Made by a program: the position numbers and the translations under genes. From the NCBI GenBank assembly GCA_016871315.1, contig VFZE01000012.1, forward strand, positions 61,578-125,577: a stretch of 64,000 bases of DNA. Reading direction: 5' to 3'. Position 1 is the stretch's first letter, and the number at the start of each line of letters is the position of its first letter. Positions 8,187-17,490 of the stretch are shown piece after piece. Source of the DNA: Acidimicrobiia bacterium. Lineage in GTDB: Bacteria > Acidobacteriota > Terriglobia > Bryobacterales > Bryobacteraceae. The notes under the pieces are model-generated. The model did no database searches and had not been told where the DNA came from. It was given only the letters and a program-made list of their open reading frames with translations.

Positions 8187-11100
8187 TCTCCCGCGGCTCG
8201 GTGCGCGCCGCCGGATTCAGATTACCAAACCGCGAATTGGCCACGTCCACCGACTGAATGCGGCTGAACCAGGGGTAGTTGAACGCGTTCTGCGCGTCGG
8301 CGCGGATCTGGAACTTCACGCGTTCCTTGATCGGGATCTCCTTGTTCACCGACACTTCCCAAACATTCAGCGCCTTGCTCCGCACATCGGAGAAGCGCGT
8401 CGGGAAGTTCTGTAGCGTGAACGGCGCAATGCGTTGACGCGGGAATAGGGACGTGTCAAAGAAGACATCGTTGAGCGGATCAAACTGCGAGCGGCCTTGT
8501 TGCGATGCCAGTGCGTCGCGTTGGGAATGATTCAGCCGTGCGCTGCGCGCGGCCAGCGGCGCCGCATTGGGAAAGGCGAACAATAGCCCGGAGCGCATCA
8601 CGTACTGCACGTTGAGGTTCCAGTTGCCCACGAATCCGTTCAATATGCGGTTCATTCCGGATCCCCAGCGCTGCCCCTTGCCGAACGGAAGCGCATAGCT
8701 GGTGAGTACGGACAGCTGGTGCGGAGAGTCAAATTCGGCGAGCCGTTTCTCCAGCTGCGTATCCAACAAGTTGTTCAAGTGGATGTCCTGGGCGTTGAGC
8801 ACGTTGACGCGCTCCAGCGTTTTCGACAGCGTGTAGGAGATCTGCATCGCCAACCCTTGGGAAAAGCGCCGCGTCGCCTTCATTTGCAGCGAATCATAAC
8901 GCTGGCTGCCGATGGGAACATCGGAGATGCTGACGTTGGAGTAATGCGGAAACGCAACGAGCGTTTGCGAACGAGGAATCGTGTTGCCGTTGAACGCCGA
9001 GCCGGGCAGCAGTCCTGCCATTGGGTTCGGTACCTGCTGGTTGAAGAAGGCGGCCCGCTCGGCGAGCGGCCGCGATTCCAGCAAGTCGCGCGCGATGAAA
9101 TTCAGCCCCAGACCCACGGGTAACTTGCGGCTGATGTTGCCGGAATAGGATGCGTCCACGGTAAAGCCCCACGGCAGCTCGCGCTGAATGCCGAAGGAGA
9201 ACTGATGGGAGTAAGGCAGCACGCGGTCCAGCCACTGCGCTCCGACACCCAAACCGAGGTTGGTCGCAAGGCCCAGCGAGCTACCGATCGGTTGCAGCAG
9301 GCCGGAGGGGAACAGCCGCACCGGGAAAGGATCGCTCATGTTGACGGCCGGGTTGATATTGTCCGTGGTCGCCACCAGTGGCGTCGGCCGGGAGAAGCCG
9401 GCGTCGCTGCCGTTGGAATGCTGCCCCAGATAGCTCAACCCGTAGCCGCCGCGAAGCACCCATTTTGCCGAAGGCTGCCAGGCGACGCCGATGCGCGGCT
9501 GCCAGTTGTTGCGATCGGGAAGAAAGGCGCGGCGCTGATCCGCCCCGGCAAACAGGAGTCCGCCGCGCAGATTCAAGCCCTGCACCCTGGCTGACAGCGG
9601 ACTGGCCTGATCAAAGGCAAAGCCGCGGATCATGCGGTCGAAACGTTCGGTAACCGGGGTCTCATAATCCCACCTCAACCCGAGATTGATGGTGAGATTG
9701 CGCGCGATCTTCCAGTCGTCCTGGACGAAGAACCCGAAATAGTGGTTCTGGTAGGCGGGGTCGATGTTGCGGTCGACGAAACCGGCGGTGGGGTGGCCAA
9801 GCAGAAAGGTCGCCAGCTCGTTGCCCGAGGTGGCGTCGGCGCGCAATGGATCCCGCTGCGTCCAGCGTTTGTCGAAGGTGAAGTTGCCGCTGGCGGCGCC
9901 CGGCTGAAGCCGGTTGCGGTTGTAGCGGCGGAAGTCGCCGCCGTATTTCAGCGAATGGCGCCCGCGCATCCAAGAGACACTCGGCTGCAGGCTGTAAGTA
10001 TCGTTGGTGGAATATTGCGTGACTCTCGTCGTGCCCAACTCCGTATAGGTGCCCATGTTGAACCGCGGAAACTGGACGGCGGTGAATTGCCGCACCAGCG
10101 AATCCGGCATGCCCAACTGCCGCGGGTCGAATCCCCCCGCGAAAATATTCCCGCCGAACTCCTCATAGCGCGAAAGCCCTCCGCGGAGCGTAAACACCAT
10201 CGCCGGATTCAGGGTGTAGGTCATGTCCGCCGCCCAGGTGCGGGATACGCGCGTCGAAGGGGCCTCCGTGCTGGGCTCCGCGGGGTTGGTGCCCCAGACG
10301 ATCCGCGCGAAATTGGTCCACGGCGTCTGCGCGTAGCGGAAGCTGTAGCTGGTCTTATTCGTTGGCCGCGCGTCCAGTTTTCCGTTCCAGGAATCGTATC
10401 CATTTCGAGCGGCGGTGAGCAGCACGTAGTTGCCTTCGTTATCCGGCCCCAGCGGCGCCGAATTCGGTTGCGGGTAGAAAGAGGCTGCTTTTGCCGTCAC
10501 CGGATTCAGGCGGGAAGCGGGAATCCGGTTGCCTGCAAAAGGCTGCCGGTTCTGCGGATCGAAGATCACCACCGGCTGATTCAGGTTGTTACGCAACTGC
10601 GAAAAGTCGCCCTGGAGCTCGGCGGCGGTCGGCATTTTCCGCACTTGAAGGTTCGGGTTGCGCTCGCGCAGCCCTTCCAGCGACAGCATGAAGAACAGTT
10701 TGTTGCGTCCATCCAGCAGCTTGGGCACATACACCGGGCCGTCGATGCCGAAACCAAAAACGTTCTGCCGGAAAGGTGACTTGCGCTGGCCGACGGCATT
10801 ATTGATCCAACTTGTGGCGTACAGTTTCTCGTTCTCCAGGAAATGGAACATTTGCCCGTGCAGCGAATTAGTGCCGCTCCGCAGAGTGATGGAAGTGACG
10901 CCGCCGCCGATGCGGCCATACTGGGCGTCGTAGCTGTTGGAAAGAATGCTCACCTCTTCCACCGCCTGCAAGGCGGGAACGTAGGCTACGCCACGGTCTG
11001 CCAGCGTCGTGGGGATGCCGTCGATGAGCGTTTCATTCTCCCTCACGCGGCCGCCGTTGATGGTCACACCGTTGATGTTGCCGAACGCGTACAGCTCGAA

Positions 11101-11598
11101 ATCGCCCCAGTAGTTGCTCGCCTTCGCCACCCCGGGCAGCGTGTACTGAAACTGGTACAGGTTCCGGCCGCTGGTGGGGATGTTATTGACGAATTGGTTC
11201 TCGATGGTGGAGATTCGCGTGGCGGTTTCCGTCTGCAGCTGCGGCGCCTCGCCGGTTACCGTGACGCTTTCCGAGACCGCGCCCAGCTCCAGACGAATGT
11301 CGAGACCCAGCCGGTCGGCGGCGCTCAAGGCGAGCCCGTCACGCGTGAACTTCTTGAACCCGGCCTTTTCCACCGTCAGTGAGTAGCGGTCCGGCAGCAG
11401 GGAAGGGATCAGGTAGCGGCCGCTCTCATTGGTCTGCGCCTCGGTCAACGTATTGCGCGTCAGGCTGCGCATCTGGACCTTGGCGTCCAACACAGGCGCG
11501 CCCGTCTGGTCGATAACAGATCCAGCGATGGAAGCACGGAACTCCTGCGCGGAAAGCGCGGTCAGGCACAGCAGCGCCAGGCAAATAAGGCGGTTCAT
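8158..11598 (-). CDS. TonB-dependent receptor, Oar-like
   Basis: This is a complete 1146-residue outer-membrane receptor. It has a signal peptide (MNRLICLALLCLTALSAQ), a carboxypeptidase-regulatory domain (FRASIAGSVIDQTGAPVLDA, to about residue 105), a plug with NGGRVRENETLIDGIPTT and VEEVSILSNSYDAQYGRIGG, then a long beta barrel ending in the aromatic EIILAAKLLF, the outer-membrane assembly signal. The substrate is unknown. The start at 11598 is chosen because AAGGAG lies directly upstream and the signal peptide begins there. It is monocistronic, with its own consensus promoter, and converges on the thioesterase gene with a 29-base overlap. Confidence 0.94.
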   Translation of the reverse strand: MNRLICLALLCLTALSAQEFRASIAGSVIDQTGAPVLDAKVQMRSLTRNTLTEAQTNESGRYLIPSLLPDRYSLTVEKAGFKKFTRDGLALSAADRLGLDIRLELGAVSESVTVTGEAPQLQTETATRISTIENQFVNNIPTSGRNLYQFQYTLPGVAKASNYWGDFELYAFGNINGVTINGGRVRENETLIDGIPTTLADRGVAYVPALQAVEEVSILSNSYDAQYGRIGGGVTSITLRSGTNSLHGQMFHFLENEKLYATSWINNAVGQRKSPFRQNVFGFGIDGPVYVPKLLDGRNKLFFMLSLEGLRERNPNLQVRKMPTAAELQGDFSQLRNNLNQPVVIFDPQNRQPFAGNRIPASRLNPVTAKAASFYPQPNSAPLGPDNEGNYVLLTAARNGYDSWNGKLDARPTNKTSYSFRYAQTPWTNFARIVWGTNPAEPSTEAPSTRVSRTWAADMTYTLNPAMVFTLRGGLSRYEEFGGNIFAGGFDPRQLGMPDSLVRQFTAVQFPRFNMGTYTELGTTRVTQYSTNDTYSLQPSVSWMRGRHSLKYGGDFRRYNRNRLQPGAASGNFTFDKRWTQRDPLRADATSGNELATFLLGHPTAGFVDRNIDPAYQNHYFGFFVQDDWKIARNLTINLGLRWDYETPVTERFDRMIRGFAFDQASPLSARVQGLNLRGGLLFAGADQRRAFLPDRNNWQPRIGVAWQPSAKWVLRGGYGLSYLGQHSNGSDAGFSRPTPLVATTDNINPAVNMSDPFPVRLFPSGLLQPIGSSLGLATNLGLGVGAQWLDRVLPYSHQFSFGIQRELPWGFTVDASYSGNISRKLPVGLGLNFIARDLLESRPLAERAAFFNQQVPNPMAGLLPGSAFNGNTIPRSQTLVAFPHYSNVSISDVPIGSQRYDSLQMKATRRFSQGLAMQISYTLSKTLERVNVLNAQDIHLNNLLDTQLEKRLAEFDSPHQLSVLTSYALPFGKGQRWGSGMNRILNGFVGNWNLNVQYVMRSGLLFAFPNAAPLAARSARLNHSQRDALASQQGRSQFDPLNDVFFDTSLFPRQRIAPFTLQNFPTRFSDVRSKALNVWEVSVNKEIPIKERVKFQIRADAQNAFNYPWFSRIQSVDVANSRFGNLNPAARTEPREIILAAKLLF

Positions 11599-11639
11599 GA
11601 AGGGCTCCTTGGTTGGGTTCTTACAACCCCTGTAGCCAC

Positions 11640-11668
11640 AACATATGCCAACCAAACGCCGGAGTCAA
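11640..11668 (-). promoter_or_regulatory. sigma-70 promoter of the second TonB receptor
   Basis: Minus-strand TTGACT (11663-11668), a 17-base spacer and TATGTT (11640-11645). The leader is about 35 bases and includes AAGGAGCCC before the ATG at 11598. Confidence 0.65.
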
Positions 11669-11683
11669 TCCGTATGTGATGGC

Positions 11684-13132
11684 TTACTCGCCCTGCTCCA
11701 GGGAGAAGGCCCGGACCCCGTCAAAGGCGCATAGGTTTTCGGTCTTGATGAAATCCAGCCCTTGCGCGGAGATTTGGCCCAGCAACTCCACAATCTGCGC
11801 ATGGCTGACCGGAGCGTTGGCCTGATTGGCCGTGTAGCGGCAGCGCCAATGGTCCGAACAGAAGGTCTCGGGCATCCCTTCCGGCCACACCTTTACGCCG
11901 CGATTGGAGATCATGTGCAGCTTCACGCCGTTCACCGAGACCTTGCCCAGCGCCTTGGCCAAATCATCCGGCGACCCGGCCGACCAGTGCAGGAACACAT
12001 CGACGCCAAGCAGATCCTTCTTTGCCTTCGGCCTCTCCTTCGCCGCCGAAGTCACGTTCTGCTTCGGCGCCGCTTGGTAGGAAACCGGCTTCAGCTTTTC
12101 CGGCCCCTTGCCGAGCCTTTCGACGACGGCCGCGGCGAACTCCTTCGTTCCCACCTTCTCCTTGGAAACGCCCTCCTGGAAGATGTCGTAGGTGTGAATG
12201 CCGTCCTCCATCGTCCGCAGCCAGGCGTTGTGAACGCGCTCGGCCACGTCTGCCTGGTTGATGTGAACCAGCATCATCACGCCGCCCAGCAACAGTCCGC
12301 TGGGGTTGGCCAGGTTCTGGTTCGCGCGCCGCGGCGCAGAGCCGTGAATCGCCTCAAACATCGCCGCGCCGGTGCCGATGTTGGCCGATCCGGCCAAGCC
12401 CACCGAGCCGGCGATCTGCGCGGCTACGTCGGAGAGAATGTCGCCGTAGAGATTCGGCATCACCACCACGTCAAACGCTGTGGGCGTGTCGGCCAGCTTC
12501 GCCGCGCCGATATCGACGATCCAGTGTTCTTTCTCGATATCGGGATACTCGGCGCCGATCTCGTCAAAAACCTTGTGGAACAGTCCGTCACTCAGCTTCA
12601 TGATGTTGTCCTTCGTGAAGCAGGTGACCTTCTTGCGCCGGTTGCGCACGGCGTAATCGAAGGCGTAACGCACGATCTTCTCGCTGCCGGGGCGTGAGAT
12701 GATCTTCAGGCTCTGCACCACCTGGTCGGTCTGCTGGTGCTCGATGCCGGCGTAGAGGTCTTCTTCGTTTTCGCGCACGATCACCACGTCCATCCCGGGG
12801 TATTTCGTGTCGACGTAGGGATGATAGGCGACGCAGGGCCGGACGTTGGCATAAAGGCCAAGCGTCTTTCGCGTCGTCACGTTCAGGCTTTTGAAACCGC
12901 CGCCTTGCGGGGTGGTGATGGGGGCCTTCAGAAACACCTTGGTGCGGCGGAGCGACTCCCAGCTGGAGGGCTCGATGCCGGCGGAAATCCCGCGCAGGTA
13001 GACCTTTTCTCCGATCTCGATGGTTTCCATATCCAGCCGCGCTCCGGCCTCCTGAAGGATGTGTAGCGTGGCGGCCATGATTTCCGGGCCGATTCCGTCG
13101 CCGTGGGCGACCGTGATGGGTACGTTTGCCAT
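11684..13132 (-). CDS. icd: isocitrate dehydrogenase, long Thermus-like type
   Basis: The 482-residue enzyme oxidises and decarboxylates isocitrate to 2-oxoglutarate in the TCA cycle. The catalytic core spans about residues 1-340: AHGDGIGPEIM at the start, VRENEEDLYAGIEHQ (substrate and metal region), VVVMPNLYGDILSDVAAQIAG (metal-binding Asp residues) and IHGSAPRRANQNLANPSG. A Lys-rich linker (KERPKAKKD) leads to a C-terminal domain of about 100 residues (VDVFLHWSAGSPDDLAKALG...) that single-domain enzymes lack; Thermus isocitrate dehydrogenase has a comparable extension. Cofactor preference was not assigned. It is transcribed in the same direction as the membrane glycosyltransferase 85 bases upstream. 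Confidence 0.92.
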   Translation of the reverse strand: MANVPITVAHGDGIGPEIMAATLHILQEAGARLDMETIEIGEKVYLRGISAGIEPSSWESLRRTKVFLKAPITTPQGGGFKSLNVTTRKTLGLYANVRPCVAYHPYVDTKYPGMDVVIVRENEEDLYAGIEHQQTDQVVQSLKIISRPGSEKIVRYAFDYAVRNRRKKVTCFTKDNIMKLSDGLFHKVFDEIGAEYPDIEKEHWIVDIGAAKLADTPTAFDVVVMPNLYGDILSDVAAQIAGSVGLAGSANIGTGAAMFEAIHGSAPRRANQNLANPSGLLLGGVMMLVHINQADVAERVHNAWLRTMEDGIHTYDIFQEGVSKEKVGTKEFAAAVVERLGKGPEKLKPVSYQAAPKQNVTSAAKERPKAKKDLLGVDVFLHWSAGSPDDLAKALGKVSVNGVKLHMISNRGVKVWPEGMPETFCSDHWRCRYTANQANAPVSHAQIVELLGQISAQGLDFIKTENLCAFDGVRAFSLEQGE

Positions 13133-13217
13133 AGAAGATATCTTTTCCTGGGATGTGAAATGGAGATGAACTAACCAAGATAAACGTTCCAGCGGTCTGC
13201 CAGCAAGCGGGATGGGC

Positions 13218-14648
13218 TCAGGGACCCTCTTGCCGGCGGTACAGGGTCCAGCGCTGCCCGCTGGGCCCGTAGTAGGAGTGGTCCGAATACAGCTTGTATA
13301 CGGCCCCGGAATCGGCGACGAATCGCTCGGGAACGCGGCCTTCCGGCCGCAGCGTTTCGAGAATATGCCAGTCTGCGGTGGCGCCGGCGGGAGTCTCCGG
13401 CCGGAAATCCATCTCCATGCCGAGAAGCGGGACGTAGTAGCTGAGCAAGGCGCTCACCCGGAAAACGCTGGCCGCCGACAGTGTCTTCCTTCCCCCGTCC
13501 GCGCCGGACGCCATGCCCTCCAGAGCCGCCTTGTATCCGCCCCGGCCGCCGACGAGAAACCGGATGTCCTGCTGCAGATGGCCCCCCACAACAAGGGTGA
13601 GTTGCACCACGGCTGCCAGGCGCCAGTAGCCGCCTCGTTTCCACATCGACGCGATGGCGTAGGCAAGCAGCAGGAGGCTGACAAGAATCGTCGGCAACAA
13701 ATACCGGGAATGCACCAGCAGCACCGATTTCATCCACGCACCGGCAAGCGTCAAAGCCGGCGGCGCGAGGAAGGCGCCCGCAATCAGAGCCGTGAACAGT
13801 CCCAGATGATGGCGGCGGACGCGGTCCAGCGCCCAGAGAATCGCCACGATACCGGCAATCCAGCTCAACTGGTTCACAGCCCGCCATTGCCAGCCGCCAA
13901 ACAAAGCCTCCAAAAAGTCGGCGAGGAATTCACTCCACGGCGTGGGAGGCGCTCCGAGAACGTTGCGGCGGCTCAGGAATACCAGTCCATAGAAAGAGAA
14001 AAATGCCATGGGCCCAAGATGCCACCGCAAGCTCTCTTTCACGCGTTGCGCGACGCTGGCCCCTTCCCGGCATGCGAGAAACGGAGTGCCAACCAGAAGC
14101 GCGGCGTAGAAGTGCAAGAACGTGAGGTGGGAAAGAGTGCCCAACACGAAAGCGGCGCAGAACGCCGCCGGGTGGCGGCGACGGTAAAGCAGCTCCGCCG
14201 CCAGCAGGCCGAAGCACAGCATCAAGGCGTAACCGCGGGCCTCCGTCGAATAGACAACCAGCGGATAGGAAACCGCCAGCAGCAGCGCCGCAAGCAGCGA
14301 GGTGAGCCGGTCAAAACGGCGAACGAACCATGTGGCCAGCGCCACCGCCGCAAGTCCGCCGGCAAACGAAGGCAACCGGTACAGCTCCCAGCGTGACGTG
14401 GCACCGGCCAGGTACATCCACAAGCTGACCAGCGGATGATTGTTGTCGGAACTGGGCGACGTCAGGATATCGGCGGGGTGGATAACTTCAGCTTGCACCC
14501 ACAGCGCCGAGTAGACTTCGTCAAACCAGAATTCATGGAAAAGGCCAGGCCAGCGCAGCCCGCAGGCCAGCAGCCCCAAGCTAACCCAGGGCAGGACAGC
14601 CGGAAGTCGCGATGGCGGTCGAGCGGGTGAGGACGATTCGGAACTCAA
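13218..14648 (-). CDS. GT-C membrane glycosyltransferase (GT39/PMT-like)
   Basis: This 476-residue polytopic membrane protein has about ten hydrophobic segments. The first periplasmic loop contains FWFDEVYSALW (D43-E44), the acidic DE motif of lipid-phosphate-sugar-dependent GT-C enzymes such as protein mannosyltransferases and ArnT. NNHPLVSLWMYLAG and LYRLPSFAGGLA are also typical. It probably transfers a sugar from a polyprenyl-phosphate donor to a periplasmic acceptor; donor and acceptor are unknown. The start is a TTG at 14648, the only plausible in-frame start ahead of the first membrane segment. It is divergent from the HpcH/HpaI gene, with 80 bases between. Confidence 0.83.
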   Translation of the reverse strand: MSSESSSPARPPSRLPAVLPWVSLGLLACGLRWPGLFHEFWFDEVYSALWVQAEVIHPADILTSPSSDNNHPLVSLWMYLAGATSRWELYRLPSFAGGLAAVALATWFVRRFDRLTSLLAALLLAVSYPLVVYSTEARGYALMLCFGLLAAELLYRRRHPAAFCAAFVLGTLSHLTFLHFYAALLVGTPFLACREGASVAQRVKESLRWHLGPMAFFSFYGLVFLSRRNVLGAPPTPWSEFLADFLEALFGGWQWRAVNQLSWIAGIVAILWALDRVRRHHLGLFTALIAGAFLAPPALTLAGAWMKSVLLVHSRYLLPTILVSLLLLAYAIASMWKRGGYWRLAAVVQLTLVVGGHLQQDIRFLVGGRGGYKAALEGMASGADGGRKTLSAASVFRVSALLSYYVPLLGMEMDFRPETPAGATADWHILETLRPEGRVPERFVADSGAVYKLYSDHSYYGPSGQRWTLYRRQEGP

Positions 14649-14666
14649 TCGTAGACATTGTGGCGG

Positions 14667-14696
14667 TTGACGCGCGGTACGGTCAACAGATATAAC
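14667..14696 (+). promoter_or_regulatory. promoter of the HpcH/HpaI gene with an inverted repeat over the -35 box
   Basis: TTGACG (14667-14672), an 18-base spacer and TATAAC (14691-14696). The inverted repeat GTTGAC (14666-14671) / GTCAAC (14682-14687) overlaps the -35 box and the spacer and could be an operator. AGGA at 14717-14720 precedes the ATG at 14729. Confidence 0.55.
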
Positions 14697-14728
14697 CTCA
14701 GTGACCGTTCCAGGAAAGGAAGCACACT

Positions 14729-15679
14729 ATGAGAAGGACCTTCATCAGGCAATTGTGGATATGCGCCGCGGCGGCCATCGCGTTGCAGGCTCAGCCGGAT
14801 ACCAACTACAAGCCGAAGCGGATCAATCGCGCCATTGAGCTGCTCGAAGCGGGCCAGCCCATCTACTACACAGGCGGACGAGGCGGCTATGAGGAAGGCA
14901 AAAAGATGGCCCACACCTGGGCCGATTACATCAACTATGAAATGGAGCACGGCGCGCTGGATTTCACCGCCCTGCGCGGTTTCATGAAAGGGTTGGTCGA
15001 CGGCGGTCCCACCAAGAGCGGCCACCGCACTCCGGCCGTGATCGTCACGCTGCCGGTTCTTGGGATAGATGAGGCCCACATGCGCGCCAATTTCTGGGTG
15101 GTGCAGCAGGCGCAGGCCGCCGGTGTGCACGGGATTCTCCTCTGCCATGCGCGCAGTCCGGAGGCGGTGCGGGTGTTTGTCGAGAGCATGCGCTACCCCA
15201 ATGCGAAGCCGGTGAAGGGGCTGGGCGAAGGATTGCTGGGCAACGGCAGCCAGGGTTATGCGTCGCAGATTTGGGGAATCACGGCGCAGGAGTATATGAA
15301 GAAGGCCGATCCATGGCCGCTCAATCCCGAGGGCGAATTCCTTCTTGGCTTAAAAATCGAAGACAAGTACGCGCTGGCCAATGCGGAAAAAGTGGCGGCC
15401 GTGCCGGGGATCGCCTTCGCCGAATGGGGGCCCGGCGACATGGGCATTTCCCTCACTCTTCCCGATGGTCACGGCCCGAATCGCGAACTGCACCCGAAGA
15501 TGCTGGAGGCCCGCGCCAAAGTGCTGGCTGCCTGCAAAGCCAACAAGCTGGCCTTCCTCAACACGGTTCGCCCGAATGATGTGGAGGAGATGATCAAAGA
15601 AGGCGTCATGATCGGTTCCGGCGGTCAAGAGGCCGCCGAAAAGGGACGCCGTCACACCAAACGGAAGATGCCCTGGTAG
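14729..15679 (+). CDS. exported HpcH/HpaI aldolase/citrate lyase family protein
   Basis: The 316-residue product has an N-terminal signal peptide (MRRTFIRQLWICAAAAIALQAQ) followed by a TIM-barrel of the HpcH/HpaI type. Visible features are GIDEAHMRANFWVVQQAQAA, GILLCHARSPEAVRVFVE, GLKIEDKYAL (metal-binding Glu) and FAEWGPGDMGISL (metal-binding Asp). The family cleaves 2-keto-3-deoxy acids to pyruvate plus an aldehyde, normally in the cytoplasm. Export of such an enzyme is unusual but recurs in this group of bacteria. It is followed after 20 bases by a Tat-exported sugar-isomerase-like gene, so the two probably act on the same external compound class. Confidence 0.85.
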   Translation: MRRTFIRQLWICAAAAIALQAQPDTNYKPKRINRAIELLEAGQPIYYTGGRGGYEEGKKMAHTWADYINYEMEHGALDFTALRGFMKGLVDGGPTKSGHRTPAVIVTLPVLGIDEAHMRANFWVVQQAQAAGVHGILLCHARSPEAVRVFVESMRYPNAKPVKGLGEGLLGNGSQGYASQIWGITAQEYMKKADPWPLNPEGEFLLGLKIEDKYALANAEKVAAVPGIAFAEWGPGDMGISLTLPDGHGPNRELHPKMLEARAKVLAACKANKLAFLNTVRPNDVEEMIKEGVMIGSGGQEAAEKGRRHTKRKMPW

Positions 15680-15699
15680 CCAGGAAGGAGCCATTCTCT

Positions 15700-16554
15700 A
15701 TGTGGCGCAGAAGAGATCTATTGAAAGCCGCGGCCGCCGCGCCGCTGGCTATTGCCGCCGTCGACCCGCTGGCCAAGCTGAAGATCGGCGTTACCGACTG
15801 GAATCTCCGGCAAACAGGAAAGCTGGAAGCGCTGGCGTTGGCCAAGCGGCTCGGCTTCGACGGCGCCGAGGTCAGCCTCGGCCGCCGCGTCGTGGATAAC
15901 CGCCTCCCTATGGACGATGCCGCCTTGCAGGATCAATACCTGGCCGAGGCGGCACGCCTGAACGTCGCCATTGCCGGCACCTGTCTCGACGTCCTGCATG
16001 TCAACTACCTCAAAAACGACAAGCTGGGCCAAAAATGGGTGGCCGAAGGAATCCCGATCACCCGGAAGCTGAACGCCCGTGTCATGCTGCTGCCTTTCTT
16101 CGGCAAAGGGGCTCTGGAGACGCGCCAGGAGATGGACTACGTCGGCGACGTGCTACGGGAACTGGCCCCGGAGGCCGAAAAGGCCGGCATCCTGCTTGGC
16201 CTGGAAGACACGATCTCCGCCGAGGACAACGTCCGGATCATGGAACGGACGCGGTCCAAGGCGGTACTGGTCTACTACGACGTAGGCAACTCCACCCGCG
16301 CCGGTTTCGATCCGGCCAAGGAGATCGCCTGGCTAGGCAAGAGCCGCATCTGCCAGTTTCACCTCAAGGACAACCCCCACTATCTCGGGGAAGGCAAGAT
16401 CGACTTTCCCGCCATCGTGAAATCGATCGCGGGGCTGGGCGGTTTCGAGGGGTTCGCCAATTTAGAGACCTCCACGCAGCAGTCGGTGGAAGAGGATATG
16501 ACGCGGAATCTTGGCTACCTTCGTCGGCTTCTGGAGGGGGAGAAGAAAGGGTGA
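15700..16554 (+). CDS. Tat-exported sugar phosphate isomerase/epimerase-like protein
   Basis: The 284-residue product starts MWRRRDLLKAAAAAPLA, a twin-arginine signal, and continues as an AP-endonuclease-2-type TIM barrel: KIGVTDWNLRQ, FDGAEVSLGRR, LGLEDTISAEDNVRIM (metal-binding Glu), VYYDVGNSTRAGFDP (Asp), CQFHLKDNPHYLGEGKID (His and Asp) and FANLETS (Glu). Metal-ligand positions look intact. Members isomerise or epimerise sugars or inositols; the substrate is unknown. An AGGAAGGAG ribosome site precedes the ATG. It is second in a two-gene unit with the HpcH/HpaI-type gene, and no strong terminator follows. Confidence 0.87.
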   Translation: MWRRRDLLKAAAAAPLAIAAVDPLAKLKIGVTDWNLRQTGKLEALALAKRLGFDGAEVSLGRRVVDNRLPMDDAALQDQYLAEAARLNVAIAGTCLDVLHVNYLKNDKLGQKWVAEGIPITRKLNARVMLLPFFGKGALETRQEMDYVGDVLRELAPEAEKAGILLGLEDTISAEDNVRIMERTRSKAVLVYYDVGNSTRAGFDPAKEIAWLGKSRICQFHLKDNPHYLGEGKIDFPAIVKSIAGLGGFEGFANLETSTQQSVEEDMTRNLGYLRRLLEGEKKG

Positions 16555-16698
16555 ATAACAAAGCACCTCAAAGTGGTGATTAGCCTCTGTTCATCCGCCG
16601 CATTCACACACAACACCTTACCCCTTCACTGCAACTATCGTACCAGAACTTTAACGTGAGCAAAACGGTTTTTTGGGCTGTTTGGTGAAATTTTTTTG

Positions 16699-16727
16699 TT
16701 GACAGAAAAACTTTCCATGTTTACCAT
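16699..16727 (+). promoter_or_regulatory. strong sigma-70 promoter of carD
   Basis: TTGACA (16699-16704), exactly 17 bases, then TACCAT (16722-16727), preceded by a T-run that could act as an UP-like element. The transcript leader would be about 45 bases, with GAGGTG (16768-16773) before the ATG at 16779. Confidence 0.7.
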
Positions 16728-16778
16728 ACCCTTCTAGCTTCCGTAACACGATAGAAACAACTTCTGCGAGGTGTATAC

Positions 16779-17300
16779 ATGGGGCCGAGCCTGTCCTTCC
16801 AAATCGGGGAACGTGTTGTATATCCGAACCAGGGCGTGGGAACGATTGAGAACATCAGTACCAGGAATTTCGGGGTACGGTCCGAGAGATTCTATCTGCT
16901 ACGGTTGCAAGCAAATAGCATGACTATTATGGTCCCCTTCTCCCACGTCAACGATGTGGGCCTGAGGAAGGTCACGCGCAATTGCGAAATCACCCGAATG
17001 CTGGATTTCCTCACCGCCGGACGTTGCCGCCACTGTTCGGACTGGAAGAACCGCTTCAAGGAGAACTCGGAAAAGATGCGCATCGGTGCCCTTGCCGAAG
17101 TGGCCGAGGTCTTCAAGACCCTGCTCGTCCAGCAGAAAGAAAAGCCGTTATCCTTCCGTGAAAAGAAGATGCTGGACCGTGCCCGCCACATGCTCATCAC
17201 GGAGGTCTCCATCAGCCGCAACCTATCGCTGGTGCAGGCCGCCGAAGTCCTCCAAAAGGCGCTCGGGAAGGCCTCGCTGTCTCTCCCAGATCCTCTCTAG
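16779..17300 (+). CDS. carD: CarD family transcriptional regulator
   Basis: The 173-residue protein has the CarD/CdnL layout. An N-terminal Tudor-like RNA-polymerase-interaction domain (FQIGERVVYPNQGVGTIENI, residues 7-26, to about 65, with MTIMVPFSHVNDVGLRKV) is followed by an all-helical DNA-interaction domain (LSFREKKMLDRARHMLITEVS, VQAAEVLQKALGKA). Such proteins bind the RNA polymerase beta subunit and stabilise the open complex at many promoters, including those of rRNA. The length is typical. It is monocistronic, with a near-consensus promoter. Two Cys residues at RCRHCSD, near residue 85, are an unusual touch for this family. Confidence 0.92.
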   Translation: MGPSLSFQIGERVVYPNQGVGTIENISTRNFGVRSERFYLLRLQANSMTIMVPFSHVNDVGLRKVTRNCEITRMLDFLTAGRCRHCSDWKNRFKENSEKMRIGALAEVAEVFKTLLVQQKEKPLSFREKKMLDRARHMLITEVSISRNLSLVQAAEVLQKALGKASLSLPDPL

Positions 17301-17490
17301 CTCTCGGTTCGCCGATTCCACTGCCTCTTTCCGCTTGCTGGGAGACGACTGCCCGGTGTGCGTCTAGGCAATAAACCCTATCCGACCCTAGAAAACAGCT
17401 TATACGATCAGCCCGGCTAAGGCATTTGCCGCCTAGGAATGGACCTTCGGTTTCTTTACCATACCAATGAAGGGACTACTTCTTTAGAGC

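Noticed and set aside
13171..13887. 238-codon frame on the minus strand overlapping the glycosyltransferase
   Set aside because: Same-strand alternative frame, Arg/Gly/Ala-rich; the glycosyltransferase frame has clear membrane segments and motifs.
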